Below, piece by piece: positions 15,959-25,657 of a stretch of 64,000 bases of DNA. Position 1 is the stretch's first letter; each line of letters opens with the position of its first letter. A program made the translations under genes and the position numbers. The notes under the pieces are model-generated. The model saw only the letters and a list, made by a program, of their open reading frames with translations, ran no database searches and had not been told where the DNA came from. Source of the DNA: Anthropogastromicrobium aceti (GTDB lineage Bacteria; Bacillota; Clostridia; Lachnospirales; Lachnospiraceae); NCBI RefSeq assembly GCF_025567095.1, contig NZ_JAOQJH010000020.1; one strand, 5' to 3'.

Positions 15959-17152
15959 ATGGCAAAGGCTAAATTTGAAAGAACGAAACCGCATTGTAAC
16001 ATTGGTACCATCGGACACGTTGACCATGGTAAGACTACTTTAACTGCTGCTATTACCAAGACTCTTCATGCAAGATATGGTACTGGCGAGGAAGTTGCTT
16101 TCGAGAACATCGATAAGGCTCCAGAAGAGAGAGAGAGAGGAATCACTATCTCTACCGCTCACGTTGAGTATGAGACTCCACATCGTCACTACGCTCACGT
16201 TGACTGCCCAGGACATGCTGACTACGTTAAGAACATGATCACCGGTGCTGCACAGATGGATGGTGCTATCCTGGTTGTAGCTGCTACCGATGGTGTTATG
16301 GCTCAGACTAGAGAGCACATCCTTCTGTCCCGTCAGGTAGGCGTTCCGTACATCGTTGTATTCATGAACAAGTGTGATATGGTAGACGATGAGGAGCTTC
16401 TTGAACTGGTTGAGATGGAGATCCGTGAGCTGTTAAACGAGTATGAGTTCCCGGGTGATGACATTCCGGTTATCAGAGGTTCAGCTCTGCAGGCTCTGAA
16501 CGATCCGATGGGACCATGGGGAGACAAGATCATTGAGTTAATGGAAGCTGTTGATAGCTACGTTCCGGATCCGGTTCGTGATACTGATAAGCCATTCCTG
16601 ATGCCAGTTGAGGACGTATTCTCTATTACTGGTCGTGGTACTGTTGCTACTGGTAGAGTAGAGAGAGGTACTCTGCATCTGAACGATTCCGTTGAGATCG
16701 TAGGTATCAAGGAAGAGAACAGAACCGTAGTTGTAACTGGTATCGAGATGTTCCGTAAGCTTCTGGATGAGGCTCAGGCTGGTGATAACATCGGTGCTCT
16801 GCTTCGTGGTGTTCAGAGAACTGATATCGAAAGAGGTCAGTGTCTGTGTAAGCCAGGTTCTGTAAAGTGCCACAAGAAGTTTACCGCTCAGGTATACGTT
16901 CTGACCAAGGATGAGGGTGGTCGTCATACTCCATTCTTCAACAACTACAGACCGCAGTTCTACTTCAGAACAACTGACGTTACTGGTGTTTGTGAGCTTC
17001 CGGCTGGTACCGAGATGTGTATGCCAGGTGATAACGTAGAGATGACCATCGAGCTGATTCACCCAGTAGCTATGGAGCAGGGTCTTCGTTTCGCTATCCG
17101 TGAGGGTGGACGTACCGTTGGTTCTGGTAGAGTAGTTTCTATCGTTGAATAA
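15959..17152 (+). CDS. tuf: Elongation factor Tu
   Basis: A 397-residue EF-Tu delivering aminoacyl-tRNA. G1 GHVDHGKTT (residues 19-27), G3 DCPGHADYVKNM, G4 NKCD; domains II and III are complete and the protein ends GSGRVVSIVE. ATG follows AAGGAGG. It is the last gene of the str region, with its own promoter and a strong terminator. Confidence 0.98.
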   Translation: MAKAKFERTKPHCNIGTIGHVDHGKTTLTAAITKTLHARYGTGEEVAFENIDKAPEERERGITISTAHVEYETPHRHYAHVDCPGHADYVKNMITGAAQMDGAILVVAATDGVMAQTREHILLSRQVGVPYIVVFMNKCDMVDDEELLELVEMEIRELLNEYEFPGDDIPVIRGSALQALNDPMGPWGDKIIELMEAVDSYVPDPVRDTDKPFLMPVEDVFSITGRGTVATGRVERGTLHLNDSVEIVGIKEENRTVVVTGIEMFRKLLDEAQAGDNIGALLRGVQRTDIERGQCLCKPGSVKCHKKFTAQVYVLTKDEGGRHTPFFNNYRPQFYFRTTDVTGVCELPAGTEMCMPGDNVEMTIELIHPVAMEQGLRFAIREGGRTVGSGRVVSIVE

Positions 17153-17195
17153 TTTACGTTTGAGTAATTAAATAAGCGTGTGAAAGCGCGTGAGA

Positions 17196-17238
17196 GACAG
17201 TCATTGCAGGCTTGCCTGCAAGTGGCTGTCTTTTTTTT
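17196..17238 (+). terminator. Terminator of tuf
   Basis: gacagtcattgcagg (17196-17210) pairs with cctgcaagtggctgtc (17215-17230), then eight Ts. Confidence 0.92.
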
Positions 17239-17557
17239 ATACCTTTTGGTCTAAATCATGCTGACATGCAAAAGAAATAGCAATAAAATATTGTGGCTTT
17301 TTACCACACTAAACTGCTGAATAAAAAATCAGAATTAAACTAATATAGAAGAACTGTATAGAATGAATTTCTAATATCTTGCAAAATCAAGCAAAGTGAC
17401 TACTGTAATCACGAAACTAATATTTGGAAAGTATTAAAAATAATAAAATGCACAAAATTTCAATGGTTCATATAAAAATTTTCTATATGATTATGCGCTT
17501 GTGAATAATATAATAAGGACAGTTAATAAAGCACATACTTCAAAGGAGGAGTAAATC
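17239..17557 (+). other. AT-rich intergenic region upstream of the sugar transporter
   Basis: No gene is visible in these ~320 very AT-rich bases. A TATAAT at 17509-17514 lies 44 bases before the sugar-binding protein start and may be the operon's -10, but no good -35 is present 17 bp upstream, as would fit a promoter that needs an activator such as the downstream response regulator. That link is inference. Confidence 0.4.
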
Positions 17558-18820
17558 ATGAAAAAGAGCAGAATCTTTCCATTACTTGTAGGAGCAGCAC
17601 TTTCCACTTCGTTGGTAGCCTGCAGTTCAGGATCGGGATCAGGAAACAAGACAAGTGTTGACAATAGCAAGAAGCCATTAGTATGGTTCAACCGTCAGCC
17701 ATCTAACAGTTCTACAGGAGAGCTTGACAAGGATGCTTTGAACTTTAACGATAAGACATATTATGTTGGTTTCGATGCAAATCAGGGTGCTGAACTTCAG
17801 GGACAGATGGTACTTGATTATATTAAGGAAAATGCAGCATCTATGGATCGTAACGGTGATGGTGTAATCGGTTACATCTTAGCAATTGGTGATATTGGAC
17901 ATAACGATTCCATCGCACGTACACGTGGTGTTCGTTCCGCACTTGGAACTGGCGTTGAGACTGATGGAGTAGTTGATGCATCTCCTATCGGAACAAATGC
18001 AGATGGTTCTTCTAAGATTGTTCAGGATTCTACTATCGAGGTAGATGGAAAAGAATATACTATCCGTGAGCTGGCAGCACAGGAAATGAAGAACTCAGCA
18101 GGTGCTACATGGGATGCAGCTACTGCTGGTAATGCAATCGGAACTTGGGCAGCATCTTTTGGTGATGAGATTGATGTTGTTGTATCTAATAACGATGGTA
18201 TGGGAATGTCTATGTTCAATGCATGGGCAAAGGAAAACGAAGTACCTACATTTGGTTATGATGCAAATAGTGACGCAGTTGCAGCGATTGCAGAAGGCTA
18301 CGGCGGAACAATCTCCCAGCATGCAGACGTTCAGGCTTATCTGACACTGAGAGTTTTGAGAAATGCACTTGACGGTGTAGATATCGATACTGGTATTGGT
18401 ACTGCAGATGCAGCAGGCAATAAGCTTGAAGAAGGCGTTGATTACAGATATAGTGCAGATGAGAGATCTTACTATGCATTAAATATTGCGATCACAGCAG
18501 ATAACTATAAGGATTTCACCGATTCTACCAAGGTATACAGCAAGGTTTCAAATCAGCTGGATGCTTCTAAGAGCCCAGAGAAGAAGGTATGGTTAAATAT
18601 CTACAATGCTTCTGATAACTTCTTAAGCTCAACTTATCAGCCACTTCTTCAGAACTATGATGATCTGCTGAACTTAAAGGTTGAATACATTGGTGGTGAT
18701 GGTCAGACAGAGTCTAACATTACAAACCGTCTTGGTAATCCAGGCGAGTATGATGCATTCGCAATCAATATGGTTAAGACAGACAATGCAGCATCTTATA
18801 CATCTCTCCTTAAGCAGTAA
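17558..18820 (+). CDS. mglB: Galactose/glucose-type sugar-binding lipoprotein (MglB-like)
   Basis: A 420-residue periplasmic-binding-family protein. The N-terminus has a lipoprotein signal peptide with lipobox LVAC, so it is membrane-anchored outside the cell. Two alpha/beta lobes are visible, with DRNGDGVIGYILAIGDIGH and VVSNNDGMGMSMFNAW, which match MglB of the galactose/methylgalactoside system; the DxNxDG pattern resembles the calcium loop of that family. It is encoded just before the ATPase and permease. The C-terminal extension after residue ~340 is longer than in E. coli MglB. The precise sugar is unproven. Confidence 0.85.
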   Translation: MKKSRIFPLLVGAALSTSLVACSSGSGSGNKTSVDNSKKPLVWFNRQPSNSSTGELDKDALNFNDKTYYVGFDANQGAELQGQMVLDYIKENAASMDRNGDGVIGYILAIGDIGHNDSIARTRGVRSALGTGVETDGVVDASPIGTNADGSSKIVQDSTIEVDGKEYTIRELAAQEMKNSAGATWDAATAGNAIGTWAASFGDEIDVVVSNNDGMGMSMFNAWAKENEVPTFGYDANSDAVAAIAEGYGGTISQHADVQAYLTLRVLRNALDGVDIDTGIGTADAAGNKLEEGVDYRYSADERSYYALNIAITADNYKDFTDSTKVYSKVSNQLDASKSPEKKVWLNIYNASDNFLSSTYQPLLQNYDDLLNLKVEYIGGDGQTESNITNRLGNPGEYDAFAINMVKTDNAASYTSLLKQ

Positions 18821-18851
18821 TTGATAGAGATTTTTTGCTAGCAAAAGGTCC

Positions 18852-18883
18852 GAGGGTGTTAGAACTTCTGACACCCTCTTTTT
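18852..18883 (+). terminator. Intra-operon attenuator between binding protein and ATPase
   Basis: GAGGGTGT (18852-18859) pairs with ACACCCTC (18871-18878), followed by TTTTT. It sits in the 80-base gap before the ATPase gene and probably makes the binding protein more abundant than the membrane components, as is common for ABC importers. Confidence 0.75.
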
Positions 18884-18900
18884 CTGAAAGGAGTAAGGAT

Positions 18901-20409
18901 ATGGCAGAAGGTAAGAAAGATATCGTCTTGTCGATCCGCGGCATGAGCAAATCATTCGGAAGGAACAAGGTTCTAAAGCATATCGACATGGATGTGCCGA
19001 GAGGATCAATCATGGGTTTGATGGGTGAGAATGGTGCAGGTAAATCGACAATGATGAAATGTCTTTTTGGTACGTATCAAAAAGATGAAGGAACAATAAT
19101 TTTAGACGGGAAAGAGATTAGCTTTACAGGTCCAAAGGATGCTTTGGAAAATGGTGTGGCAATGGTTCATCAGGAGTTGAATCAGTGTCTGGAAAGAAAT
19201 GTAATTGACAATCTATTCCTGGGTCGCTACCCAAAAACATCCCTCGGAGTAATTGATGAGGGAAGAATGAAAAAAGAGGCTTCTGATTTATTCCGTAAGC
19301 TTGGCATTACGGTAGATCTTTCACAGCCGATGAAAAAAATGTCTGTTTCAAAGAGACAGATGTGTGAAATTGCAAAGGCAATTTCTTATAATTCAAAGGT
19401 GATTGTTTTGGATGAGCCAACCTCATCTCTGACAGCACCAGAAGTTGAAAAATTATTTAAGATGATGAGACAGCTTCGTGAACAGGGAATTTCACTGATC
19501 TATATCTCTCACAAGATGGATGAGATCTTTGAGATCTGTGACCAGGTTTCTGTTCTTCGAGATGGTGCTCTTGTAATGACTAAAAACTGTAGCGATACCA
19601 ACATGAATGAGTTGATTTCTGCTATGGTAGGAAGATCATTAGATAATCGTTTCCCGCCTGTTGATAATACACCGGGTGATGTGATTTTAAGAGTAGAGCA
19701 TTTATCTACGAAATATGCACCGAAGCTTCAAGATATAACCTTTGATGTAAAAAAGGGAGAAATATTTGGTTTATATGGTCTGGTTGGTGCGGGTCGTACA
19801 GAGCTTCTTGAGACAATATTTGGTATTCGTACAAGAGCAGCCGGACGTGTCTACTATGATGATAAGCTGATGAATTTCAATTCATCAAAAGATGCAATGG
19901 ATCATGGATTTGCGTTAATTACTGAGGAACGTAAGGCTGATGGATTATTCTTAAAAGCAGATATCACCTTTAATACAACAATTGCTAATATGAATCAGTA
20001 TAAATCTGGCATTGCATTATCTAAGGATGAAATGGTAAGAGCAACTGCAGAAGAAATTCGTATTATGCATACAAAGTGCATGGGACCAGATGATATGATT
20101 GCAAACCTTTCTGGTGGAAATCAGCAGAAGGCAATCTTTGGAAGATGGTTGGAGCGTTCACCAAAGATTTTCATGATGGATGATCCGACACGAGGCATTG
20201 ATGTTGGTGCTAAGTACGAGATTTATGAGCTGATTATTGATATGGCTAAGCAGGGAAAGACAATCATTGTTGTTTCATCTGAGATGCCGGAGATTCTTGG
20301 AATTACAAACCGAATCGGTGTAATGTCAAATGGTCATCTGGCAGGAATTGTAAACACCAAGGAAACAAATCAGGAAGAACTGCTTAGACTTAGTGCAAAG
20401 TATTTGTAA
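18901..20409 (+). CDS. mglA: Sugar ABC transporter ATP-binding protein (MglA-like)
   Basis: A 502-residue duplicated ATPase. The first nucleotide-binding domain has Walker A GENGAGKST, and a Walker B region VIVLDEPTSSLT; the second has the degenerate Walker A GLVGAGRTE and the signature LSGGNQQK. This two-domain form is typical of MglA/RbsA/XylG sugar importers. The ATG at 18901 follows GAAAGGAGTAAGG; an in-frame extension from 18835 runs through the attenuator and is rejected. Confidence 0.9.
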   Translation: MAEGKKDIVLSIRGMSKSFGRNKVLKHIDMDVPRGSIMGLMGENGAGKSTMMKCLFGTYQKDEGTIILDGKEISFTGPKDALENGVAMVHQELNQCLERNVIDNLFLGRYPKTSLGVIDEGRMKKEASDLFRKLGITVDLSQPMKKMSVSKRQMCEIAKAISYNSKVIVLDEPTSSLTAPEVEKLFKMMRQLREQGISLIYISHKMDEIFEICDQVSVLRDGALVMTKNCSDTNMNELISAMVGRSLDNRFPPVDNTPGDVILRVEHLSTKYAPKLQDITFDVKKGEIFGLYGLVGAGRTELLETIFGIRTRAAGRVYYDDKLMNFNSSKDAMDHGFALITEERKADGLFLKADITFNTTIANMNQYKSGIALSKDEMVRATAEEIRIMHTKCMGPDDMIANLSGGNQQKAIFGRWLERSPKIFMMDDPTRGIDVGAKYEIYELIIDMAKQGKTIIVVSSEMPEILGITNRIGVMSNGHLAGIVNTKETNQEELLRLSAKYL

Positions 20410-20429
20410 TAGAGAGGAGTACGAGAGCT

Positions 20430-22082
20430 ATGGCAAATGATATGAGATATCTTTCGGCAGAAGAGGAAGCAAAGCTTTTAAAGCCGATTGATGAATATGT
20501 TGGTAAAATACAGGCACAGATAGATGCCCTGCGTGTAGATGGTTCTGATAAGGTGCAGGCATTAAAGACACATATCTCTTTAACAAAGGAAGATAAGAAT
20601 TATACAAAAGAGGAGCAGAATGCAATTATCCGAAAGGATCAGGAGCTTCTTGTAAAGGCAAGAGAGGTAGAAACTGCAAATAAAGATAAAGTTTCCAAGC
20701 TGATTGCAGATGCAGAATCTTATTTGAAGACTCATTTTAAGAAAGATTATTACGATAAGGTTGCAGCAAGTTGTGCAGCTCAAAAGGAAGCTGAGAATGC
20801 AGAATATGAAAAGATTCGCGCAAATCTCAAAGCAGAGCACGAGCGCACAATTTCCGGCATGACAGATAAGCAGGAGCTTAAAGACGAGAAGTATGTATAT
20901 AAGAATCGTCTGTATGATGCACAGATGGTGCATGAGTCAAAGCTTCAGGAAATCAAGGACAGAAAGCATGAGGCATTTGTGCATCAGTATCATCTGATTG
21001 ATTTGCTTCGTATGTCAAAGTTTACTTATGGACAGAAGAAGCTTCAGAAACTGGAAAATTACAAGTATACATTTAACACACCGCAGTTCCTTTATAAGAA
21101 CGGACTTTATATTGTAATTATCCTGATTTTTATCGCACTTTGCTTTATAACACCAGTTGTAAAGGATACGCAGCTTCTGACAACAGCTAATATTTTGAAT
21201 ATTCTTCAGCAGGCATCACCTCGTATCTTCCTGGCTCTTGGTGTAGCAGGATTGATTCTGTTAACCGGTACTGATCTTTCTGTAGGCCGAATGGTTGGTA
21301 TGGGTATGGTAACAGCAACCATTATTATGCACAATGGTATTAATACGGGCGGTGTATTTGGCCATATCTTTGACTTCACTGGAATCCCTGCACCAGCTCG
21401 TGCAATATTTGCACTGCTTGTATGTGTGATTCTGACAACTGGATTTGCATCAATTGCAGGTTTCTTTATGGCAAGATTTAAGATGCATCCATTTATCTCT
21501 ACTATGGCAAACATGCTTATTATCTTTGGTCTTGTAACATATGCAACAAAGGGCGTATCCTTTGGAGCAATTGATTCTTCCATCCCGGCAATGTTTATTC
21601 CAAAAATTGGAAATTTCCCAACCATTATTCTGTGGGCAGTTGTTGCAGTTGCAGTTGTATGGTTTATCTGGAATAAGACAACGTTTGGTAAGAATCTGTA
21701 TGCAGTTGGTGGTAATCCAGAAGCAGCTGCTGTATCTGGTATTTCTGTATTTGCAGTAACAATGGGCGCATTCGTTCTTGCAGGTATCCTGTATGGATTT
21801 GGTGCTTGGCTGGAATGTAATCGTATGATTGGTTCTGGTAGTGCAGCTTATGGACAAGGATGGGATATGGATGCTATCGCTGCCTGCGTTGTTGGTGGTG
21901 TATCCTTTACTGGTGGTATTGGTAAGATCTCTGGTGTTGTAACTGGTGTATTGATCTTTACTGCACTGACTTATTCCCTTACTATTCTTGGTATTGATAC
22001 AAACCTTCAGTTTATCTTTGAAGGTATTATCATTCTCGTAGCAGTTACACTCGACTGTCTCAAGTACGTAAAGAAGAAGTAA
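20430..22082 (+). CDS. mglC: Sugar ABC transporter permease (MglC-like) with long cytoplasmic N-terminal domain
   Basis: A 550-residue permease. The C-terminal ~325 residues are a normal MglC/RbsC-type membrane domain (several hydrophobic helices; AVGGNPEAAAVSGI and GGVSFTGGIGKISG are the conserved cytoplasmic and substrate-side motifs). Residues 1 to ~225 are a charged, Lys/Glu-rich, coiled-coil-like region with no membrane helix (for example AEEEAKLLKPIDEYVGKIQA). MglC in E. coli is about 336 residues, so this is a large N-terminal addition. RBS GAGAGGAG precedes the ATG. The gene follows mglA by 20 bases and ends at a terminator. Confidence 0.88.
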   Translation: MANDMRYLSAEEEAKLLKPIDEYVGKIQAQIDALRVDGSDKVQALKTHISLTKEDKNYTKEEQNAIIRKDQELLVKAREVETANKDKVSKLIADAESYLKTHFKKDYYDKVAASCAAQKEAENAEYEKIRANLKAEHERTISGMTDKQELKDEKYVYKNRLYDAQMVHESKLQEIKDRKHEAFVHQYHLIDLLRMSKFTYGQKKLQKLENYKYTFNTPQFLYKNGLYIVIILIFIALCFITPVVKDTQLLTTANILNILQQASPRIFLALGVAGLILLTGTDLSVGRMVGMGMVTATIIMHNGINTGGVFGHIFDFTGIPAPARAIFALLVCVILTTGFASIAGFFMARFKMHPFISTMANMLIIFGLVTYATKGVSFGAIDSSIPAMFIPKIGNFPTIILWAVVAVAVVWFIWNKTTFGKNLYAVGGNPEAAAVSGISVFAVTMGAFVLAGILYGFGAWLECNRMIGSGSAAYGQGWDMDAIAACVVGGVSFTGGIGKISGVVTGVLIFTALTYSLTILGIDTNLQFIFEGIIILVAVTLDCLKYVKKK

Positions 22083-22150
22083 TGCACAAAAAATGTATAA
22101 AAAAATAATATTACTAGTGGAAAATTGGTAAAAAAAGAGTATAATGAAGA

Positions 22151-22190
22151 TGGCACGAATCTATTTATAAAGAAGTTCGTGCCATTTTTT
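22151..22190 (+). terminator. Terminator of the mgl operon
   Basis: TGGCACGAA (22151-22159) pairs with TTCGTGCCA (22176-22184), then six Ts. Confidence 0.9.
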
Positions 22191-22232
22191 GTAAATGCAG
22201 AAAGATTTCTTAGTAAACATGGAGGAATATAG

Positions 22233-23837
22233 ATGACTACATATAAAGTACTTCTTGTAGATGATGAGGAAGAAGTCAGAAATGCAATTGAACAAAGAAT
22301 TAATTGGGAAGAATTGGGATTTGAGGTAATCGGAAAAGCACAGAATGGTGTAAAAGCTATGGAAATAGCAGAAAAACTGCAGCCAGATGTGGTCATTACC
22401 GATATCAAAATGCCATATATGAATGGATTGGAACTGGCACGTAATTTAAAGGAAGAGAATCCAGGCGTGCGAATTTTAATTCTGACTGGATTTGACGAGT
22501 TTGAATATGCCAAAGAAGCAGTTCATCTTGAAATTGAAGAGTATATATTAAAACCGATCAATGCCAATGAGCTTTCTGAATGTCTCAAACGATTAAAAAA
22601 CGTACTCGATAAAGAGAGAGAAGAAAAATTAAATGTCAGAAAGCTAGAGCAGTACTACACAGATTCCCTTCCTGTACTTCAAACAAATTTCTTTTGTTCT
22701 CTTGTGGAGGGACGCATTTCGGACAGTGAAATAAATAAATATTTAAATGATTATCAGATTTCTTTGCCAGGTTCATATTTTTGCTGCGCTGTTTTCCATA
22801 CATCAGAAAATCATGTTCCTGACGGGATGACACCACTTCTGCTTTCGATATCTGTACAAAGAGAAGTCAAGGAAAAATTCCGCGGCAAATGGGACTGCAG
22901 ATATTTTTCTTATCTGGGAAATATTGTTATGGTAGCAAATTTAGGCAAAGAAGATGAAATCACGAGACTGACGGATGACTGTGACCGCTTCTGCAAATGG
23001 GCAGACCGCTTTTTTGGTGCAGTTGTTACTGTTGGAATAGGTAAGGTGTGCAATGAAGTATCAAATCTTCGTTTTTCCTACGAAGGGGCATGGGAAGCAC
23101 TTTCGTATCGTGTTATTTACGGATCAGGCTGTTCTATCAATATTGCAGATATTGCACCGAAGGGGCAGGGACTTTCCATGCAGCCAGATGATATTAATAT
23201 GAATGATGTGTTCAAGGCAGTTCATATTGGGGTACGTGAAGATATTGAACATGCAGTTTTTTCTTTAGTGAAGGAACTAAAAGATAATGCAAAAACAATT
23301 ATGCAGTATAATTTTACTGTGCTGGAAATTGTAGGGCATCTATATCGTTTCTGTGGAAATAATCATATGAAATTTGAAGATCATGCCGGAGAAATCAAAA
23401 ATGCGTATGAAGAAATTACAAAGATGGATGAAAGTGCATTAATGGCCTGGCTTGTCAGAGTAGCACTATCGATCAGTGATGAACTAAAAAATGCCAGAAA
23501 TTCTTCACTGCGTTACCTTATTTCAGAAGCAAAAAATATTGTTCGTGATGAGTATGCAGATGCAGATTTGTCACTTGATACCGTATGTTCAAAGCTTGGT
23601 GTATCAAATTCCTATTTTTCTTCTATTTTTAAGAAAGAAGTGGGTATTTCATTTATTACATATTTGACAGATTACAGAATGCAGCAGGCTGTTCATCTGA
23701 TGCTTGAAACAAATGAAAAAAATTATGAAATTGCAGAACATGTTGGCTATGAGGACGCAAACTATTTTGGATATGTTTTTAAACGCAAGTATGGAATGTC
23801 GCCTTCAAAATATCGCACAGAGCATATGGGAAAATGA
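22233..23837 (+). CDS. YesN-type response regulator, AraC family output
   Basis: A 534-residue regulator. The N-terminal receiver domain has the acidic pocket VDDEEEV, phospho-acceptor D57 in VVITDIKMPYMNG, and the conserved Lys in EEYILKPINANEL. The C-terminal ~100 residues are an AraC-type double helix-turn-helix (LDTVCSKLGVSNSYFSSIFKKE, NYFGYVFKRKYGMSPSKYR). The middle ~280 residues have no motif I recognise. It overlaps the kinase gene by 4 bases and lies directly after the mgl operon, so that transporter is the likely target. Regulators of this kind commonly respond to extracellular sugars. Confidence 0.92.
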   Translation: MTTYKVLLVDDEEEVRNAIEQRINWEELGFEVIGKAQNGVKAMEIAEKLQPDVVITDIKMPYMNGLELARNLKEENPGVRILILTGFDEFEYAKEAVHLEIEEYILKPINANELSECLKRLKNVLDKEREEKLNVRKLEQYYTDSLPVLQTNFFCSLVEGRISDSEINKYLNDYQISLPGSYFCCAVFHTSENHVPDGMTPLLLSISVQREVKEKFRGKWDCRYFSYLGNIVMVANLGKEDEITRLTDDCDRFCKWADRFFGAVVTVGIGKVCNEVSNLRFSYEGAWEALSYRVIYGSGCSINIADIAPKGQGLSMQPDDINMNDVFKAVHIGVREDIEHAVFSLVKELKDNAKTIMQYNFTVLEIVGHLYRFCGNNHMKFEDHAGEIKNAYEEITKMDESALMAWLVRVALSISDELKNARNSSLRYLISEAKNIVRDEYADADLSLDTVCSKLGVSNSYFSSIFKKEVGISFITYLTDYRMQQAVHLMLETNEKNYEIAEHVGYEDANYFGYVFKRKYGMSPSKYRTEHMGK

Positions 23838-25657
23838 GTATGAAAAAAAGAAAAGTGTCAGATATTCAGTCTGTCATTATGACGGTTCTTTCTTTGATGA
23901 CGGTAATTACGTCTATATCTATGGGGTTATTGCTTTACAATCGATATGAAATGGCTATGCGTCAGAATGAAGTTCGCAACACACAAAACCTGATGGAAAG
24001 CACAGTCAATTCCATGGAGCAGTATCTGAAAAATATGAGACAGATTTCAGATACTGTCACATATAATATTATACAGGCATTTGATGTGTCTAGTCCGGAG
24101 TTTAATCAGCAGTTGAGTTTTCTATATGATTTTAATAAGGACAAAATACAGAGTATTGCGCTTTATGATATGGAAGGAAATCTTATTGTGGCAGAGCCAG
24201 TTACGCTGCAGAAGGATGGCATAGAGGTGCTTTGGCAGTCTTGGTTTGAAAATGCAGCAGAGGAAATTGAAAATATGCACTTTTCAACGCCTCATATGCA
24301 GAATTTATTTCAGGATGATGCAAAGAGCTATCATTGGGTGATTTCCCTAAGTCGTGCGGTAGACGGTATTGATGGAGACAGACCTGAAAATGGTATTTTG
24401 CTTGTTGATATGAAATATTCCTTTATTGAGGAAATGATGAATCAGGTGAATGATCAAAACAGGGGGCGATATTATTATGTCTGTGATGGGGAAGGAAATC
24501 TGATTTATCATCCTTATGCAAATGAAATCAGCAATGGATTGTTTGAGGAAGATTTCAGTATTGTATGCAGCAATGAAGATGGTGTATATAAAAATTTGCG
24601 CAGCCCAAGTGGAGATAAGCAGACTGCAATTGTAAGCACTATATCATATACGGGCTGGAAGATGGTAGGCATTGTAAAGCAGGACATTAGAACAGACAGC
24701 CGAGAACAGTTTCGTATTTATATGGTAATTGTTGTGATTATGCTGATTATGATGCTTCTTTTAGTCAATCGCATTGTGTCGAAAAGGATTTCAAGTCCAA
24801 TTCTTAAACTGGATGCATCTGTAAGGGCATATGAAGCTGGGGAAAAGCCTGATATCTATATTGGAGGCTCATATGAGATTCGTCATCTTGGAAAATCTGT
24901 CCAGCATTCGTATGAAGAAATTGAGCGGTTAATGAAAGAAATTGTGAAGCAGCAGAATGAGAGAAGAAAGAGTGAACTGGCAGCACTGCAAAGTCAGATC
25001 AACCCGCATTTCCTTTATAATACTTTGGAATCTATCACTTGGATGGTTGAGGCCAATAAAAATCAGGATGCAGTTTTTATGATATCTGAGCTGGCCAAGC
25101 TGTTTAGAATCAGTTTGTCAAGAGGAAAGACGATTATTAGTATTGAGGATGAGCTAAAACACTGCAAAAATTATATGAATATTCAAAAGTATCGCTACAA
25201 GGAGCGTTTTGTGACAGAATATGATGTTTCAGAAGAAATTTATCCGTTCTGTACGGTAAAGCTTATTTTGCAGCCGATTCTTGAAAATGCTATATATTAT
25301 GGTGTAGGAAATATGGATGAGGATGACCAGCCTAAAATTATTGTCAAAGGTTGGAAAGATGATGCAGAAATCTATCTTTCAGTTACGGATAATGGAATGG
25401 GAATGCGTCATGAAGATGTAGAAAATATTTTAAAAGATAATCAGAAAGGACCCAAACATGGTTCTGGTGTAGGACTCATTAATGTGCACACGCGTATTCA
25501 GCTGATGTTTGGAAATAAATATGGCCTTATTGTGGAGAGTGAACCAGATGAGGGAACAACGGTCACGATTCATTTGCCTGCTGTGCCATACACTAAGGAA
25601 AATTGTGAAGTGCTTGAGACTCCGGGAAAGCCAGTCAGAAAAGAGGGTGAATCATGA
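23834..25657 (+). CDS. YesM/LytS-type sensor histidine kinase
   Basis: A 607-residue kinase: an N-terminal membrane helix (about 12-34), an extracellular sensor region of ~250 residues, a second helix (about 293-313), a HAMP-like linker, then the His_kinase domain with QINPHFLYN (phospho-accepting H392) and an ATPase domain ending with GSGVGLINVHTRIQL. It starts within the stop codon of the regulator gene (ATGA overlap); ATG 23840 is an alternative start. A binding protein is translationally coupled downstream, which suggests it reads a sugar through that partner. Confidence 0.92.
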   Translation: MSMKKRKVSDIQSVIMTVLSLMTVITSISMGLLLYNRYEMAMRQNEVRNTQNLMESTVNSMEQYLKNMRQISDTVTYNIIQAFDVSSPEFNQQLSFLYDFNKDKIQSIALYDMEGNLIVAEPVTLQKDGIEVLWQSWFENAAEEIENMHFSTPHMQNLFQDDAKSYHWVISLSRAVDGIDGDRPENGILLVDMKYSFIEEMMNQVNDQNRGRYYYVCDGEGNLIYHPYANEISNGLFEEDFSIVCSNEDGVYKNLRSPSGDKQTAIVSTISYTGWKMVGIVKQDIRTDSREQFRIYMVIVVIMLIMMLLLVNRIVSKRISSPILKLDASVRAYEAGEKPDIYIGGSYEIRHLGKSVQHSYEEIERLMKEIVKQQNERRKSELAALQSQINPHFLYNTLESITWMVEANKNQDAVFMISELAKLFRISLSRGKTIISIEDELKHCKNYMNIQKYRYKERFVTEYDVSEEIYPFCTVKLILQPILENAIYYGVGNMDEDDQPKIIVKGWKDDAEIYLSVTDNGMGMRHEDVENILKDNQKGPKHGSGVGLINVHTRIQLMFGNKYGLIVESEPDEGTTVTIHLPAVPYTKENCEVLETPGKPVRKEGES

